Part shown: positions 26,511 to 35,694 of the stretch, piece by piece | Layout of the letters: each line of letters opens with the position of its first letter | How positions within the stretch are numbered: position 1 is the stretch's first letter | Source of the DNA: JAJFTV01 sp964532655 | Lineage (GTDB): Bacteria > Chloroflexota > Anaerolineae > Anaerolineales > Anaerolineaceae | Direction: 5' to 3' | NCBI GenBank assembly: GCA_964532655.1 | Contig: CAZHMZ010000002.1 | Location: 1-64,000 of the forward strand | DNA length: 64,000 nucleotides | Position numbers and translations under genes: made by a program | Notes under the pieces: model-generated | The model's database searches: none | The model's input: the letters and a program-made list of their open reading frames with translations, nothing else | Told to the model about the DNA's origin: nothing

Positions 26511-27272
26511 TTACCGGGTGAACTGCAGTACCAGCTCCGGGCCGGCCCCATACGGCTCGCCGTGGTAGCCGCCCCAGCGGTTGATGATCCGAAAGCCGTG
26601 ACTCTCCACCAGCGCGGCAAATGGCTCCGGGTACCAGCAGCGCATGACGAACCTCATCACTGCTTCATCCACCTGCCGGTCGCCCCGGTAGCGCCGGTAG
26701 ATCAGCTCGGGGTACAGGATCAGCTTTTCTTTATCCATGCGGGCAGCCTGCCAGGTGCACACCACCCGGTCGCCGTCCAGCGTCTGCTCCCAATCCGGCT
26801 GCTCCTGCGGGTTCACCCACTCGTCGCGCAGACCCTGTGAATCTCGGTTGGGGTTAAATACATTCAGCACGCACTGCCCGCCGGGATTCAGGTGAGCGCG
26901 GATGGTTTCAAACAGGCCGTCCACCTGCGCGTCGGTCTCCAGGTTTTGCATCACCCGGAAGGGCGCGATGATCCAGTCAAACCGCCGGCCGAGGTTCAGG
27001 CGGGTGATATCGCCGGTTTGCACCTGCGTCTTCTCCGGCGGGATACCGGCTTTCTGCAGCCGCTCACGGCACACCTGCAGCATGGCCGGCGAGAGATCCA
27101 CCCCTTGCACAAAGCGGCAATGCCCGGCCAGCGGAACGGTCACCCGCCCGGTGCCGCAGCCCAGCTCCAGCACATCGGTGTCCGGCGGGATGAGCCCCAG
27201 GTAAAACGGAATATCTTCCGGTATATCCGGGTTGAGATCGTAGTAGCGTGCGGAAGTGTCACGACTATCCAT
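26511..27272 (-). CDS. Class I SAM-dependent methyltransferase
   Basis: A 253-residue protein. ATG at 27272 follows AAAGGAT; the frame runs up to 27335 without a better start. Motif I is VLELGCGTGRVTVPLA, the acidic residue at the end of the second strand is in GVDLSPAMLQVC, and motif II/III regions (VQTGDITRLNL, FDWIIAPFRVMQNL) follow, all typical of the UbiE/Methyltransf_25 type. The C-terminal half has a beta-rich lid. The methyl acceptor cannot be told. It stands between an exporter operon and a serine hydrolase on the same strand, separated from the latter by a terminator. Confidence 0.88.
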   Translation of the reverse strand: MDSRDTSARYYDLNPDIPEDIPFYLGLIPPDTDVLELGCGTGRVTVPLAGHCRFVQGVDLSPAMLQVCRERLQKAGIPPEKTQVQTGDITRLNLGRRFDWIIAPFRVMQNLETDAQVDGLFETIRAHLNPGGQCVLNVFNPNRDSQGLRDEWVNPQEQPDWEQTLDGDRVVCTWQAARMDKEKLILYPELIYRRYRGDRQVDEAVMRFVMRCWYPEPFAALVESHGFRIINRWGGYHGEPYGAGPELVLQFTR

Positions 27273-27302
27273 TCCTGTATCCTTTTCCACGTCTATAAAT
27301 AT

Positions 27303-27327
27303 TCGGGCGGCTGTATCAGCCGCCCGA
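27303..27327 (-). terminator. Intrinsic terminator after serine hydrolase copy 1
   Basis: Perfect 11-base arms (27303-27313 and 27317-27327) around TAT. On the minus strand they follow the hydrolase stop by eight bases and lead into ATATTTATAG, a weak U tract. Confidence 0.7.
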
Positions 27328-27335
27328 CCATTCAT

Positions 27336-28922
27336 CTATCCCTTGCAGCACTTTCGGGAGCCGCTTTTCTTTCTGAACAACCTGCGCAGGATCATCAGGC
27401 CGATCCAAATCGCCGCGCCTTTCATCACGTCGCTTTTCATCTTCAGGCTCTCTTTATAGGGACGTTTATAAAAGTCGTTTTGCTGTACAAACACGCGGTT
27501 GACATGCCCCTGCGCATCCAGCCCGAAGGCCGCGCTGATCTCAATACCGGCCAGTTCGCCCTCGGTGATCACACCCTGGTAGAAGAAGGGATCGTCCGGA
27601 TCGGTGCGGTAGAGCGGGATGCCCTTTGAGAGCGAGCCCACCAGACCGCGCACGGCCAGTTGATTTTGCTTGTTGACGAACACTTCCAGTTCGCCGCCAA
27701 ACTGCAGCCAGTGCCGCACGTTGGTCAGAAAACCGGGCAGGGGGCCGTAAAAACCTACAAACTCGGGCCAGCGGTGCGGCTCCTGCAGCACGCTCTTGGG
27801 CGGGATCTTCTCCGCCAGTTCCGGCTCGCCCAGCAATTTGCGCATGATGGTTTTGCCCAGCACATCCGAGATCATGTTGGAGGTGTTGGTGAACACGATC
27901 ACCGCCAGCTTGTCATCCGGGGCCACGCGGAAGGAGGAGATAAAGCCGGGCCAGCCGCCGCCGTGTTCGATCACGCGGTGATTGCCGTACTGCTCCAGCC
28001 AGAAGGTCAGCCCCATGCCGTAGATGCGCGGGTCGGTATCCAGTTGCGGTGACATCATCTCATCCAGCGTTTCCTTTTCCAGGATACGCGTGCCGTCGAT
28101 CTCGCCGCCGTTCATCAGCATGGTGGCGTAACGCGCCATCTGGTTGACGCTGGAGAAAATGGATCCGGCCGCTCCCACGATGATGCGCTGATAGGGCACC
28201 TTCTCGAATTTACCCTTTTTGAAGTTATAGCCCTGGGCGAACTGGTCGCGCACACGCTCGCTGAGCAGATAATCGCTGTTCTTCATGCCCAGCGGATCCA
28301 GCACATGGTCGATCATGTACTGCTCGAACTTTTCACCGCTGATGTCTTCGATCAACTGGCCCACGGTGGCGTAGGCGTGATTGGCATACGCCCACTTGAG
28401 GCCCGGCAGGGTCTCGGCACGCAGCCGGCCGTGATAGAACTCGCCCAGCGGAACCACCGGCTCATCCGGGTTTGCGGCGATCTCCAGCTTGCCGGTCATC
28501 GATTTGAGTACCTCTGAGATATTGCGCGTCTCGCCGATGCCCGCGGTGTGGGTGAGCAGGTGATGGAAGGTGATTGGCGGGGCGTGCGGGTCATCATGCA
28601 GAACTTTGTAGGTTTTCAGATACGGGTTGATAGGATCATCCAGGCTGAATTTGCCCTGTTCGAACAACTGCATCAGACCCACGGTGGTGAAGGTTTTGCT
28701 GATAGAGCCGATGCGGAAGTTGGTGTCGGGTGTGACCGGTTTTTTCTGCTCAATGTCCGCCATTCCAAAGCCTTTGGCGTACACCAGTTTGCCGTCATAC
28801 ACCACCCCCACCGCCAGACCGGCCGGGGCCATCTTGTTGAACTTCTCAATCACCAGTTGATCCAGGTCTTTGATCACCTGGTTGACCGTTTCCTGTGTTA
28901 CGGGTTTGTTTTGTGCCACCAT
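27336..28922 (-). CDS. Serine hydrolase with C-terminal hydrophobic tail (array copy 1)
   Basis: A 528-residue protein; ATG 28922 follows AGGAGGAATT (a longer frame to 28970 is not used). It has the beta-lactamase/DD-peptidase (S12) fold: SxxK is S73-IS-K76, YxN is YAN in WAYANHAYATVG, and the third motif is HGGGWPGF. A beta-rich C-terminal domain follows, then a hydrophobic helix (about 503-515) and a basic tail containing RRLFRKK and, unusually, KCCKG. No signal peptide is seen. It is the first of four paralogues on this strand and is separated from the others by the AT-rich helicase insert. Substrate unknown; peptidase, amidase or esterase activity is possible. Confidence 0.88.
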   Translation of the reverse strand: MVAQNKPVTQETVNQVIKDLDQLVIEKFNKMAPAGLAVGVVYDGKLVYAKGFGMADIEQKKPVTPDTNFRIGSISKTFTTVGLMQLFEQGKFSLDDPINPYLKTYKVLHDDPHAPPITFHHLLTHTAGIGETRNISEVLKSMTGKLEIAANPDEPVVPLGEFYHGRLRAETLPGLKWAYANHAYATVGQLIEDISGEKFEQYMIDHVLDPLGMKNSDYLLSERVRDQFAQGYNFKKGKFEKVPYQRIIVGAAGSIFSSVNQMARYATMLMNGGEIDGTRILEKETLDEMMSPQLDTDPRIYGMGLTFWLEQYGNHRVIEHGGGWPGFISSFRVAPDDKLAVIVFTNTSNMISDVLGKTIMRKLLGEPELAEKIPPKSVLQEPHRWPEFVGFYGPLPGFLTNVRHWLQFGGELEVFVNKQNQLAVRGLVGSLSKGIPLYRTDPDDPFFYQGVITEGELAGIEISAAFGLDAQGHVNRVFVQQNDFYKRPYKESLKMKSDVMKGAAIWIGLMILRRLFRKKSGSRKCCKG

Positions 28923-29373
28923 AATTCCTCCTGTGGTGCGGCTGGGGATGCCGATGCGGGCGAGAGTCACAATGTATACAAATGATACTCTACTTTGGGA
29001 GCAACGGTGCGGGAAAGGAGGACGGGAGAGGAGAGCGGGCAGGCTTTGTGTTTGCTAACTGGCACACCATTTTTGACAACGTTTTAAGCGTTCTGATGTA
29101 AAATGACCAGAGTGGTTATTCGGTGGTAAAAGCATATTTGAGAAGCTGCACAACCAGGGCAGGATTAATCACTACCTGTAACTAAATCAATCGTAAAAGA
29201 AGAAAACATATAACATTGTAACGAATCAGTTATGTCGTCTATTGAATCCAGTTACAACTTGATCCATCTCTATATTCAAGAAATTAAGACAATATTTTTT
29301 AGATACAGTTTTATTATTTTAATTTCCTTCTTCGATCTTCTCATAACTACATAGATTTTTCGGGAGAATTAAG
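28923..29373. other. AT-rich region before the helicase gene
   Basis: No gene is seen. The composition drops sharply from about 29050 on. TTGACA at 29073-29078 with TGTAAA 18 bases later (29097-29102) is a possible plus-strand promoter. GGGAGAATTAAG just before 29374 is the helicase ribosome site. No flanking direct repeats or tRNA could be found by eye. Confidence 0.5.
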
Positions 29374-32271
29374 ATGTCATATTTCCGAGAGCATATTAAT
29401 CGTTTTATTTTGGAACCAAATGAAGGAGGCGGTTTGCGACAGTGTCAATTAGGTGCCATTTGGGCTTTAAAAAGCCAGTTTACGATTGCGAAATCAGATC
29501 CTGCTTCGCTTATTAGCATGCCCACTGGATCTGGGAAAACAGCATTAATGATGGCTGCTTGCTTTGAGCTTCAACTTGGAAAAGTCCTCATAGTTGTTCC
29601 TACTGAGATATTGCGCAGGCAAATTGTAGAACAGTTTCGATCGCTTCGTGACCTAAAAAAAATCAAGTGTCTGCCTGATCAACAACCCCCCTTAAATGCA
29701 TTCGAGGTAGAACATCGAATGCATTCTGTCGATGATTGGGAGGGAATTTTTAGGTCAAATGACGTGGTTGTTGCTCTCCCAGAAAGTATTTCACCGTATT
29801 ATAAGAATTTGACGCCCATTCCACAGGAATTGATTGGTGCAATCTTCATCGATGAGGCACATCATGAACCGGCACCGACTTGGAAAGCGTTAAATGAATA
29901 TTATGTAAATGTTCCAAGAATTTTCCTGACCGCTACCCCTTTTAGACGTGATAGAAAACGGATGCAAGCAAAAATGATTTTTCATTACCCTCTTGAAACC
30001 GCACTCGATTCTGGGATTCTTAGGCCGGTAGAATTCTACGGGATCGATGCCGGTATAGCTGTGGGTAATACTGAAACAGCTCTTATTGAAAAAGCAGTAG
30101 AAGTATTCTTTACAGAAAAAGAACAAAACCCTAATGTAGCTATTCTCATTCGCACTGACCGAATAGCAGAGGCGGAACACTTATCTGAGAAATACAATGA
30201 AGTAGGGATTCATGTAGATGTGATTCATTCAAAAAGGTCGAGTGATGTCAACACGAGCATAATCAATAAGGTGCGAGAAAATGAGTTGCATGGATTAGTA
30301 TGTGTTGGACTAGCGAGTGAAGGTTTAGATATTCCAAATCTGAAAATAGCCGTTTTGCATGCTACACCTCGGTCAACACCATATACAATTCAGTTTCTCG
30401 GTCGCATATCAAGACAACCTCTAAACCAGGAAGGTAAGGCAATACTTATTGCTAATCGCGACGAAGTTAGGGGCGAAGTAAGCAAATTGTATAAATCAGA
30501 TAAGGCGTGGGAGAAGTTGATTCCCCAACTGATTGATGATCAAATGAGAAAAGCACGATTTTTTCAGTCAAGCAGTATCGACAAGTATGAATTTCTAATG
30601 CCTGAGATAAATATATATTTCAGTGCTTTAATTTATGAAACACCAGAAAACTTCGTTTTTGAGGAAAACTTCGATACAGAACCATCATCCGGTATCAAAA
30701 TTTTACATGTAGAACAACAAGACATTGATTCACCTTTGATCATTATTACTTCACAGGATAAACCTTTGGAATGGGCTAATCGATCTATCTTCATAAAAGA
30801 CGTACTAGACATTCATGTTTATTACTTTAATCTGGAAAGGAAACTTCTTTTTGAACTTACCACAAGTGAAAATGCATTGCATTCTTTCAAAAATAACTTG
30901 ATTAAATCTGCCTTGAAAAGGATTCCACATGGCAGGTTATTTAAAACGTTATCTGAGTTTGATCAAAGCGATTATTTAATGGTCGGGATGAGAAATTCTG
31001 TTATGCGGGGGGCCTCACAACCATCTTATAAAACAGTTCTTGGGAGTAGCGTCCAAGCTTCGGTTCGTGCAAGTGAAGGCAGGATTTTTAGCACAGGACA
31101 TGTTTTATTGCGAGTAGATAAACAGAACGTTTGGGGGATCGCAACGAGGCGAGGAAGAGTGTGGTCGATGAAACGGGGGACAGTTGAAGAATTTAAAGTT
31201 TGGTGTGATCAGTTGGGAGACTTAATTAACACTGGAAAGGAAATTCCATCTCTCCCGGGTTTATCGTTTTTGGCAAGTACTCTACCGATTGAAAACATTC
31301 AGGAATTGCCAATTGCAGTCATCCCTAGCGACATATTTTTTAGCTCATCCTTCACAATAATTCAAATAGACGGATATGATCCCGTTAGTAATTGTTTGCC
31401 TTCAATTGAACCAAGAACCCTTGAAAACGAAACAGGAATTCTTCATTGTAAATTAGTTATTGAAGCTCATGAATTTGATTTAGTTATGAACTTTAACGCT
31501 CCGCAACTTTGGCAAATAATTAGTGATAAAAATTTGCGAATTCGCATAGACCGTAATGATAATAATGTCATCGATTATAACTTGGTGGATTACCTAAATG
31601 ATTATCCCCCCAGGTTGATAATGCGGGATGGTGGTGTAGTTGAGGGAAGAAACAGGACAACTCCAAATAGATTGATCGAAGCACTTCCGGATAATATTTG
31701 GAAGGAAAAAAGGTGGGATAACTGTAATATTAGGGCTGAAAGATTTGTGATGGATCCTCCACCAAATAGGCTTCCAGTAATCAATAAAACCATCGAACTG
31801 ATAAAAGAAATTAACAATAGTGAGAACGACATTCTAATACTTGATGATGGATCTCATGAAGTGGCGGACTTGATATGGTTTCAAATAGAGAAGAAGGTAA
31901 TTCACTTCGTACACTGTAAACCCTCATCTAAAGATAAGCCGGGTTGTAGAAAAAAAGATTGTGACGTCCTTTTTGCTCAAGCAATGCGAAGCGCTAATTG
32001 GGTATTCTCCGCAATTTTATTGAAGAGATTGTTGTTTAGGCTACAAAATGTGGCATTACTAATTTCAGGAACAATGGAAGCATTTGAGAAAATTTGTAAC
32101 AATTATAAAATTAATGATTGGACCTATAATATTATTTTATCTCAACCAGGTTTTAAAATTTCGGACATTTCCAAGAAGGACAAAGCGAACAATAATGTAT
32201 ATGAATTAGCAATTCCAATGTATGAGATGATACAAGCCCATTCTGCTGAATTTGAGATTTGGGGAACATAA
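29374..32271 (+). CDS. Superfamily 2 helicase with nuclease-like C-terminal domain, candidate defence gene
   Basis: A 965-residue protein; ATG 29374 follows GGGAG. Residues 1-380 are a complete SF2 (DEAD/DEAH) helicase: Walker A MPTGSGKT (49-56), DEAH (160-163), TAT (186-188), GLASEGLDI (312-320) and motif VI QFLGRISR (340-347). A middle part of some 430 residues matches nothing I recognise. Near the end, DDGSHEVAD (824-832) followed by VHFVHCK-type strand residues H847-C-K849 and an AQAMRSANW helix resembles a PD-(D/E)xK-like nuclease core, with an acidic pair and a lysine; this is inferred. The gene is AT-rich, lies on the strand opposite to the hydrolases and interrupts their array, which points to transfer. 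A stand-alone helicase-nuclease is a common plan for anti-phage proteins. Confidence 0.85.
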   Translation: MSYFREHINRFILEPNEGGGLRQCQLGAIWALKSQFTIAKSDPASLISMPTGSGKTALMMAACFELQLGKVLIVVPTEILRRQIVEQFRSLRDLKKIKCLPDQQPPLNAFEVEHRMHSVDDWEGIFRSNDVVVALPESISPYYKNLTPIPQELIGAIFIDEAHHEPAPTWKALNEYYVNVPRIFLTATPFRRDRKRMQAKMIFHYPLETALDSGILRPVEFYGIDAGIAVGNTETALIEKAVEVFFTEKEQNPNVAILIRTDRIAEAEHLSEKYNEVGIHVDVIHSKRSSDVNTSIINKVRENELHGLVCVGLASEGLDIPNLKIAVLHATPRSTPYTIQFLGRISRQPLNQEGKAILIANRDEVRGEVSKLYKSDKAWEKLIPQLIDDQMRKARFFQSSSIDKYEFLMPEINIYFSALIYETPENFVFEENFDTEPSSGIKILHVEQQDIDSPLIIITSQDKPLEWANRSIFIKDVLDIHVYYFNLERKLLFELTTSENALHSFKNNLIKSALKRIPHGRLFKTLSEFDQSDYLMVGMRNSVMRGASQPSYKTVLGSSVQASVRASEGRIFSTGHVLLRVDKQNVWGIATRRGRVWSMKRGTVEEFKVWCDQLGDLINTGKEIPSLPGLSFLASTLPIENIQELPIAVIPSDIFFSSSFTIIQIDGYDPVSNCLPSIEPRTLENETGILHCKLVIEAHEFDLVMNFNAPQLWQIISDKNLRIRIDRNDNNVIDYNLVDYLNDYPPRLIMRDGGVVEGRNRTTPNRLIEALPDNIWKEKRWDNCNIRAERFVMDPPPNRLPVINKTIELIKEINNSENDILILDDGSHEVADLIWFQIEKKVIHFVHCKPSSKDKPGCRKKDCDVLFAQAMRSANWVFSAILLKRLLFRLQNVALLISGTMEAFEKICNNYKINDWTYNIILSQPGFKISDISKKDKANNNVYELAIPMYEMIQAHSAEFEIWGT

Positions 32272-32333
32272 CAATTAGTTCTTGATAGATAAAAAAATCG
32301 GGATTTTTTAAAAACTGATAAACTAGTAATTGT
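32271..32333 (+). terminator. Possible AT-rich terminator after the helicase gene
   Basis: ACAATTAGTT (32271-32280) can pair with AACTAGTAATTGT (32321-32333, one small bulge) and encloses AAAAAATC-GG-GATTTTTT (32292-32309). All stems are AT-rich, so the call is weak. Confidence 0.35.
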
Positions 32334-32457
32334 GTATTAAACAAAGAAAATGGAACACAAATCCAGTAGAAAATTCTCTGTGCTCTTCTAAACTCTTAAG
32401 TCTCCCTAACGTCTCATAGATATTATTGAAATGATCATATTTGGGAGAATATAATCC

Positions 32458-32503
32458 AAAGACATGCCCCTGTTCGAATAATGATGAACAGGGGCATGTC
32501 TTT
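32458..32503. terminator. Intrinsic terminator between helicase and serine hydrolase copy 2
   Basis: Perfect 18-base arms (32458-32475 and 32486-32503) around a ten-base loop, with AAAG/CTTT ends. It ends the minus-strand hydrolase and could also stop plus-strand transcripts. Confidence 0.88.
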
Positions 32504-32522
32504 TATTTCAATCAGCCGCCGC

Positions 32523-34040
32523 TCAGCGCCGGCGTTTGATCCAATTCACCACCAAAACCGCCGTGAGTATGCTCACCAGGTTGGAAAGCACGGCAGTCAA
32601 AATAAGCTGCATGCTCTTTTGCGGCTGCTTTTTATACAGCACGAAATTGCTCATCATCAGCTTCATCTTGCCGTGTTCGTCGCGCGCGAACAGCACCTGT
32701 ATCGGGTAGGTACCGCGCCAGGTCTTGAACCGGTACGGGTCATTGGGATCGCAGTTCTCCAGCACCAGGCCTTTCTTTTCAGGTGAGGCAAAACTGCGCA
32801 GCATGAGCTTGCCGTCCTTCACATACACTTCAGTCTCACCTTGCATGGCGCTCCAATAGCGGTTATTGGTCAGGAAGCCGGGTTTGGGGCCATAACTGCC
32901 AGTTAACTCACCCCACACATCGGGGCGCTGCAGAACCGGGTTGGTTTTGGGTTTTTCAAAGGGCGTTTCCAGACCCACCAGGCGGTGCAGCAGATCTTTG
33001 GTGGCGTATTCGGTGGTATCGGTGGAGCAGTTGGTGAAGGCCACCATGGCCAGTTTTTGATCCGGCATCACGCGCATGGACGAGATGAAACCCGGCCAGC
33101 CGCCGCTGTGCTCGGCCACCCAGTGATCGCCGATCTTCTCCAGGAAGAAGCCCAGCCCCATGTTGAACACGCCGGTCTGGAACTGCGGGGTCATCATGCG
33201 CTGCAGGGTTTCGGCTTTGATCACGCGCCCGTGCTCGTTGGCTCCGCCGTTCATCATGGCGGCGGTGTATTTGGCCATCTCATTCACGCTGGAGAAGATG
33301 CCGCCGCAGCCGGGGGTGTTCAGGCGCAGGTAGGGGTAGGGCTGGAAGGCGCTCTTCTTCCAGATGTATCCCTGGGCTAGTTCACCGCGCACACGGTCGC
33401 TCAGCACGGTATCGGTCTTGAACATGCCCAGCGGTTCAAACACGTGCTTACGCATATACTGGTCGAACGGTTCGCCACTGACGCACTCAATCAAATAGGC
33501 CAGCACGCCAAAGGCGTGGTTGGAGTACGACCATTTTTCACCGGGGTATATCTCAGCCCGCAGCAGGCCGTTGTAGTACTCGGGCATGCTCAAAATGCGG
33601 CTGTCCGGTTTGGCCGCCAGACCCACCACCGGGAGGGTCAGGTCCCACAGGCTGCGCGTCTCGCCGATGCCGGCCAGGTGGGTGAGCATGTGCTGGATGC
33701 GCACGGGCGGCGCGGCAGGGTCTTTGTGCTGCACCTTGAGGCCCTTCAAATGCAGGTTGACCGGGTCGTCCAGATCCAGCTTGCCCTGTTCCCACAACTG
33801 CATGATCGCCAGGGTGGTGAAGGTTTTGGAAATGGACATGATGCGGAACACCGTATCGTTGGTGACCGGTTTGCAGGTTTCCAGATTGGCGTAGCCCATC
33901 GATTTGGTATAGATCAGCTTGCCGTCGTAGATGATGCCCACCGCCAGCCCGGGGGTCAGATGTTCGTTGAACAGTTTGATCAGTACCTGATCGGCTTCCT
34001 GGAGGGTCTTTTCAACCGAGGGGGGAAATTCGTTTGCCAC
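32523..34040 (-). CDS. Serine hydrolase with C-terminal hydrophobic tail (array copy 2)
   Basis: A 505-residue paralogue of copy 1 starting at GTG 34040, eight bases after AGGAG. Motifs: S69-IS-K72, YSN in WSYSNHAFG, and HSGGWPGF. The C-terminal end is a hydrophobic helix (VSILTAVLVVNWI) followed by KRRR. It differs from copy 1 in a shorter N-terminus and a Cys in the ANLETCKPVT loop. Lacking a signal peptide, its catalytic domain has no obvious export route, though the tail suggests membrane attachment. It has its own terminator on each side and is probably transcribed singly. Confidence 0.9.
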   Translation of the reverse strand: MANEFPPSVEKTLQEADQVLIKLFNEHLTPGLAVGIIYDGKLIYTKSMGYANLETCKPVTNDTVFRIMSISKTFTTLAIMQLWEQGKLDLDDPVNLHLKGLKVQHKDPAAPPVRIQHMLTHLAGIGETRSLWDLTLPVVGLAAKPDSRILSMPEYYNGLLRAEIYPGEKWSYSNHAFGVLAYLIECVSGEPFDQYMRKHVFEPLGMFKTDTVLSDRVRGELAQGYIWKKSAFQPYPYLRLNTPGCGGIFSSVNEMAKYTAAMMNGGANEHGRVIKAETLQRMMTPQFQTGVFNMGLGFFLEKIGDHWVAEHSGGWPGFISSMRVMPDQKLAMVAFTNCSTDTTEYATKDLLHRLVGLETPFEKPKTNPVLQRPDVWGELTGSYGPKPGFLTNNRYWSAMQGETEVYVKDGKLMLRSFASPEKKGLVLENCDPNDPYRFKTWRGTYPIQVLFARDEHGKMKLMMSNFVLYKKQPQKSMQLILTAVLSNLVSILTAVLVVNWIKRRR

Positions 34041-34070
34041 AGTGTTTCTCCTGTGAGGGGGTTGTTTTAA

Positions 34071-34096
34071 GGCATGAGCCGGTTCCGGCTCATGCC
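34071..34096 (-). terminator. Hairpin after serine hydrolase copy 3
   Basis: Perfect 12-base arms (34071-34082 and 34085-34096) around TT. It lies ten bases after the copy 3 stop on the minus strand and is followed by TTAAAACAAC, a poor U tract. Confidence 0.7.
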
Positions 34097-34105
34097 TAAA
34101 TATGG

Positions 34106-35635
34106 TTATTTCTTCTTCAGTAGTGTCTTGAGCACTTTGTAACCGGCCAGCAGGCCCAGTGAACCGGCTGCCAGGCTGGCTTTAAGCTTGAGGCTCTGGT
34201 TATAGGGACGTTTATACAGCTCTTCGGTGCCCATCAGCATTTTGTACACCTGGCCCTGCTCGTCGCGCACAAACAGGATGTTGGAGACACCTCTGTCATC
34301 GCCGCTGCCGACAACACCTTTGTAAAACAGCGGTTCTTCCGCGTTGGCGCGGTAGAGCGGGAAGGCGTTTTTGGTGCCGCCCGTCAGCGATCGCAGCGCC
34401 AGATGGTTGTCTTTGGTGAATACTTCCACCTCGCCGCCGTTGGCCATGATAAAGCGCGCGCTGGTGAGCAGGCCGGGTTTGGGAGCGTAGAAGCCGTGCA
34501 AATCGGGCCAGTCATGCGGGCTTTCCAGCAGCCCTTTCACAGGGATCGAATCGGCCGGGTTGGGCTCGTCCAGCATGCCGCGCAGAATTTTGGTGGAGAT
34601 CAGATCCACCACGCCATTGGAGGAATTGGTCAGCACAATCACGCCCAGGCCGTCATCCGGGGCCACCCACATGGACGAGGAGAAGCCGGGCCAGCCGCCG
34701 TTATGCCAGATGATGCGGTGATCGCCAAAGCGCGTGACCACAAAGTACAGCCCCACATCGAACAGCATGTGCGGGTCCACCACGCCCTGCGGGGTGATCA
34801 TGGTCTCAAACGTTTCCGGTTTCACATAACGGCCGTACTGGTTGGCGCCCTTGTTCATCAACGCGGCCACATATTTGGACATGTCGTTGATGGTCGAGAA
34901 CACTGAACCGGCACCCGCCACCTCGATGCGCAGATACTTCACCGGTTCATAATGGCCCTTTTTGAAATCGTAGGCCTTGGATAGATCGCCTTCCACCCGT
35001 TCAGTCAGATAGAAATCGCTCTTGTGCATGCCCAGCGGCTCGAAAATGTGGCGGATGTTGTATTCGCCAAACGGTTCGCCGCTGATATCTTCCACCAACT
35101 GCGCCAGCGTGGCGAAGGCGTGATTGGCGTAGGCCCACTTCTCACCCGGGTACACCTCGGGGCGCAGCACGCCCTGGTAGTACTCCCCTAGTGACATTTC
35201 GGGATCTTCCGGTTTGGCGCCCAGCCCCACCACCGGTTTGACAAGGTCGGTGAGGTAGCGCATATCGCCGATGCCGGAGGTGTGCGTGAGCATGTGCCGG
35301 AAGGTAACCGGCGGGGCGGCCGGGTCGCGGTGCAGCACCTTGTAGTCTTTCAGATAATTGTTGACCGGCTCATCCAGATCCAGTTTGCCCTGCTCCCACA
35401 ACTGCATGATGCCCGCGGCGGTGAAAGTTTTGGAGATGGAGCCAATGCGGAACACGGTCTCCGGGGTGACGGCGGTTTTTCGTTCCAGGTCAGAATAGCC
35501 GTAGCAGCGGGTTTCGATCAATTCACCGTTGCGGATGATGCCCACCGCCAGACCGGGCAGTTTGGCATTATTCACATAACCGGTCAGCAGCTCATCCAGA
35601 CCGTTGATGGTTTTTTGAATGCTTTCTTCACTCAT
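34106..35635 (-). CDS. Serine hydrolase with C-terminal hydrophobic tail (array copy 3)
   Basis: A 509-residue paralogue; ATG 35635 follows AGGAG with six bases between. Motifs: S66-IS-K69, YAN in WAYANHAFATL, and HNGGWPGF. The tail is a hydrophobic segment (ASLAAGSLGLLAGYKVL) ending KTLLKKK. It appears closest to copy 1 in the Y-motif region. The gap of 59 bases to copy 4 has no strong hairpin, so copies 4 and 3 may share a transcript. Confidence 0.9.
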   Translation of the reverse strand: MSEESIQKTINGLDELLTGYVNNAKLPGLAVGIIRNGELIETRCYGYSDLERKTAVTPETVFRIGSISKTFTAAGIMQLWEQGKLDLDEPVNNYLKDYKVLHRDPAAPPVTFRHMLTHTSGIGDMRYLTDLVKPVVGLGAKPEDPEMSLGEYYQGVLRPEVYPGEKWAYANHAFATLAQLVEDISGEPFGEYNIRHIFEPLGMHKSDFYLTERVEGDLSKAYDFKKGHYEPVKYLRIEVAGAGSVFSTINDMSKYVAALMNKGANQYGRYVKPETFETMITPQGVVDPHMLFDVGLYFVVTRFGDHRIIWHNGGWPGFSSSMWVAPDDGLGVIVLTNSSNGVVDLISTKILRGMLDEPNPADSIPVKGLLESPHDWPDLHGFYAPKPGLLTSARFIMANGGEVEVFTKDNHLALRSLTGGTKNAFPLYRANAEEPLFYKGVVGSGDDRGVSNILFVRDEQGQVYKMLMGTEELYKRPYNQSLKLKASLAAGSLGLLAGYKVLKTLLKKK

Positions 35636-35694
35636 GTTTTGCTCCTGTCAATCAATCACAGGGATTGTTAAGAACGAAATGGTTATAAAAAATT

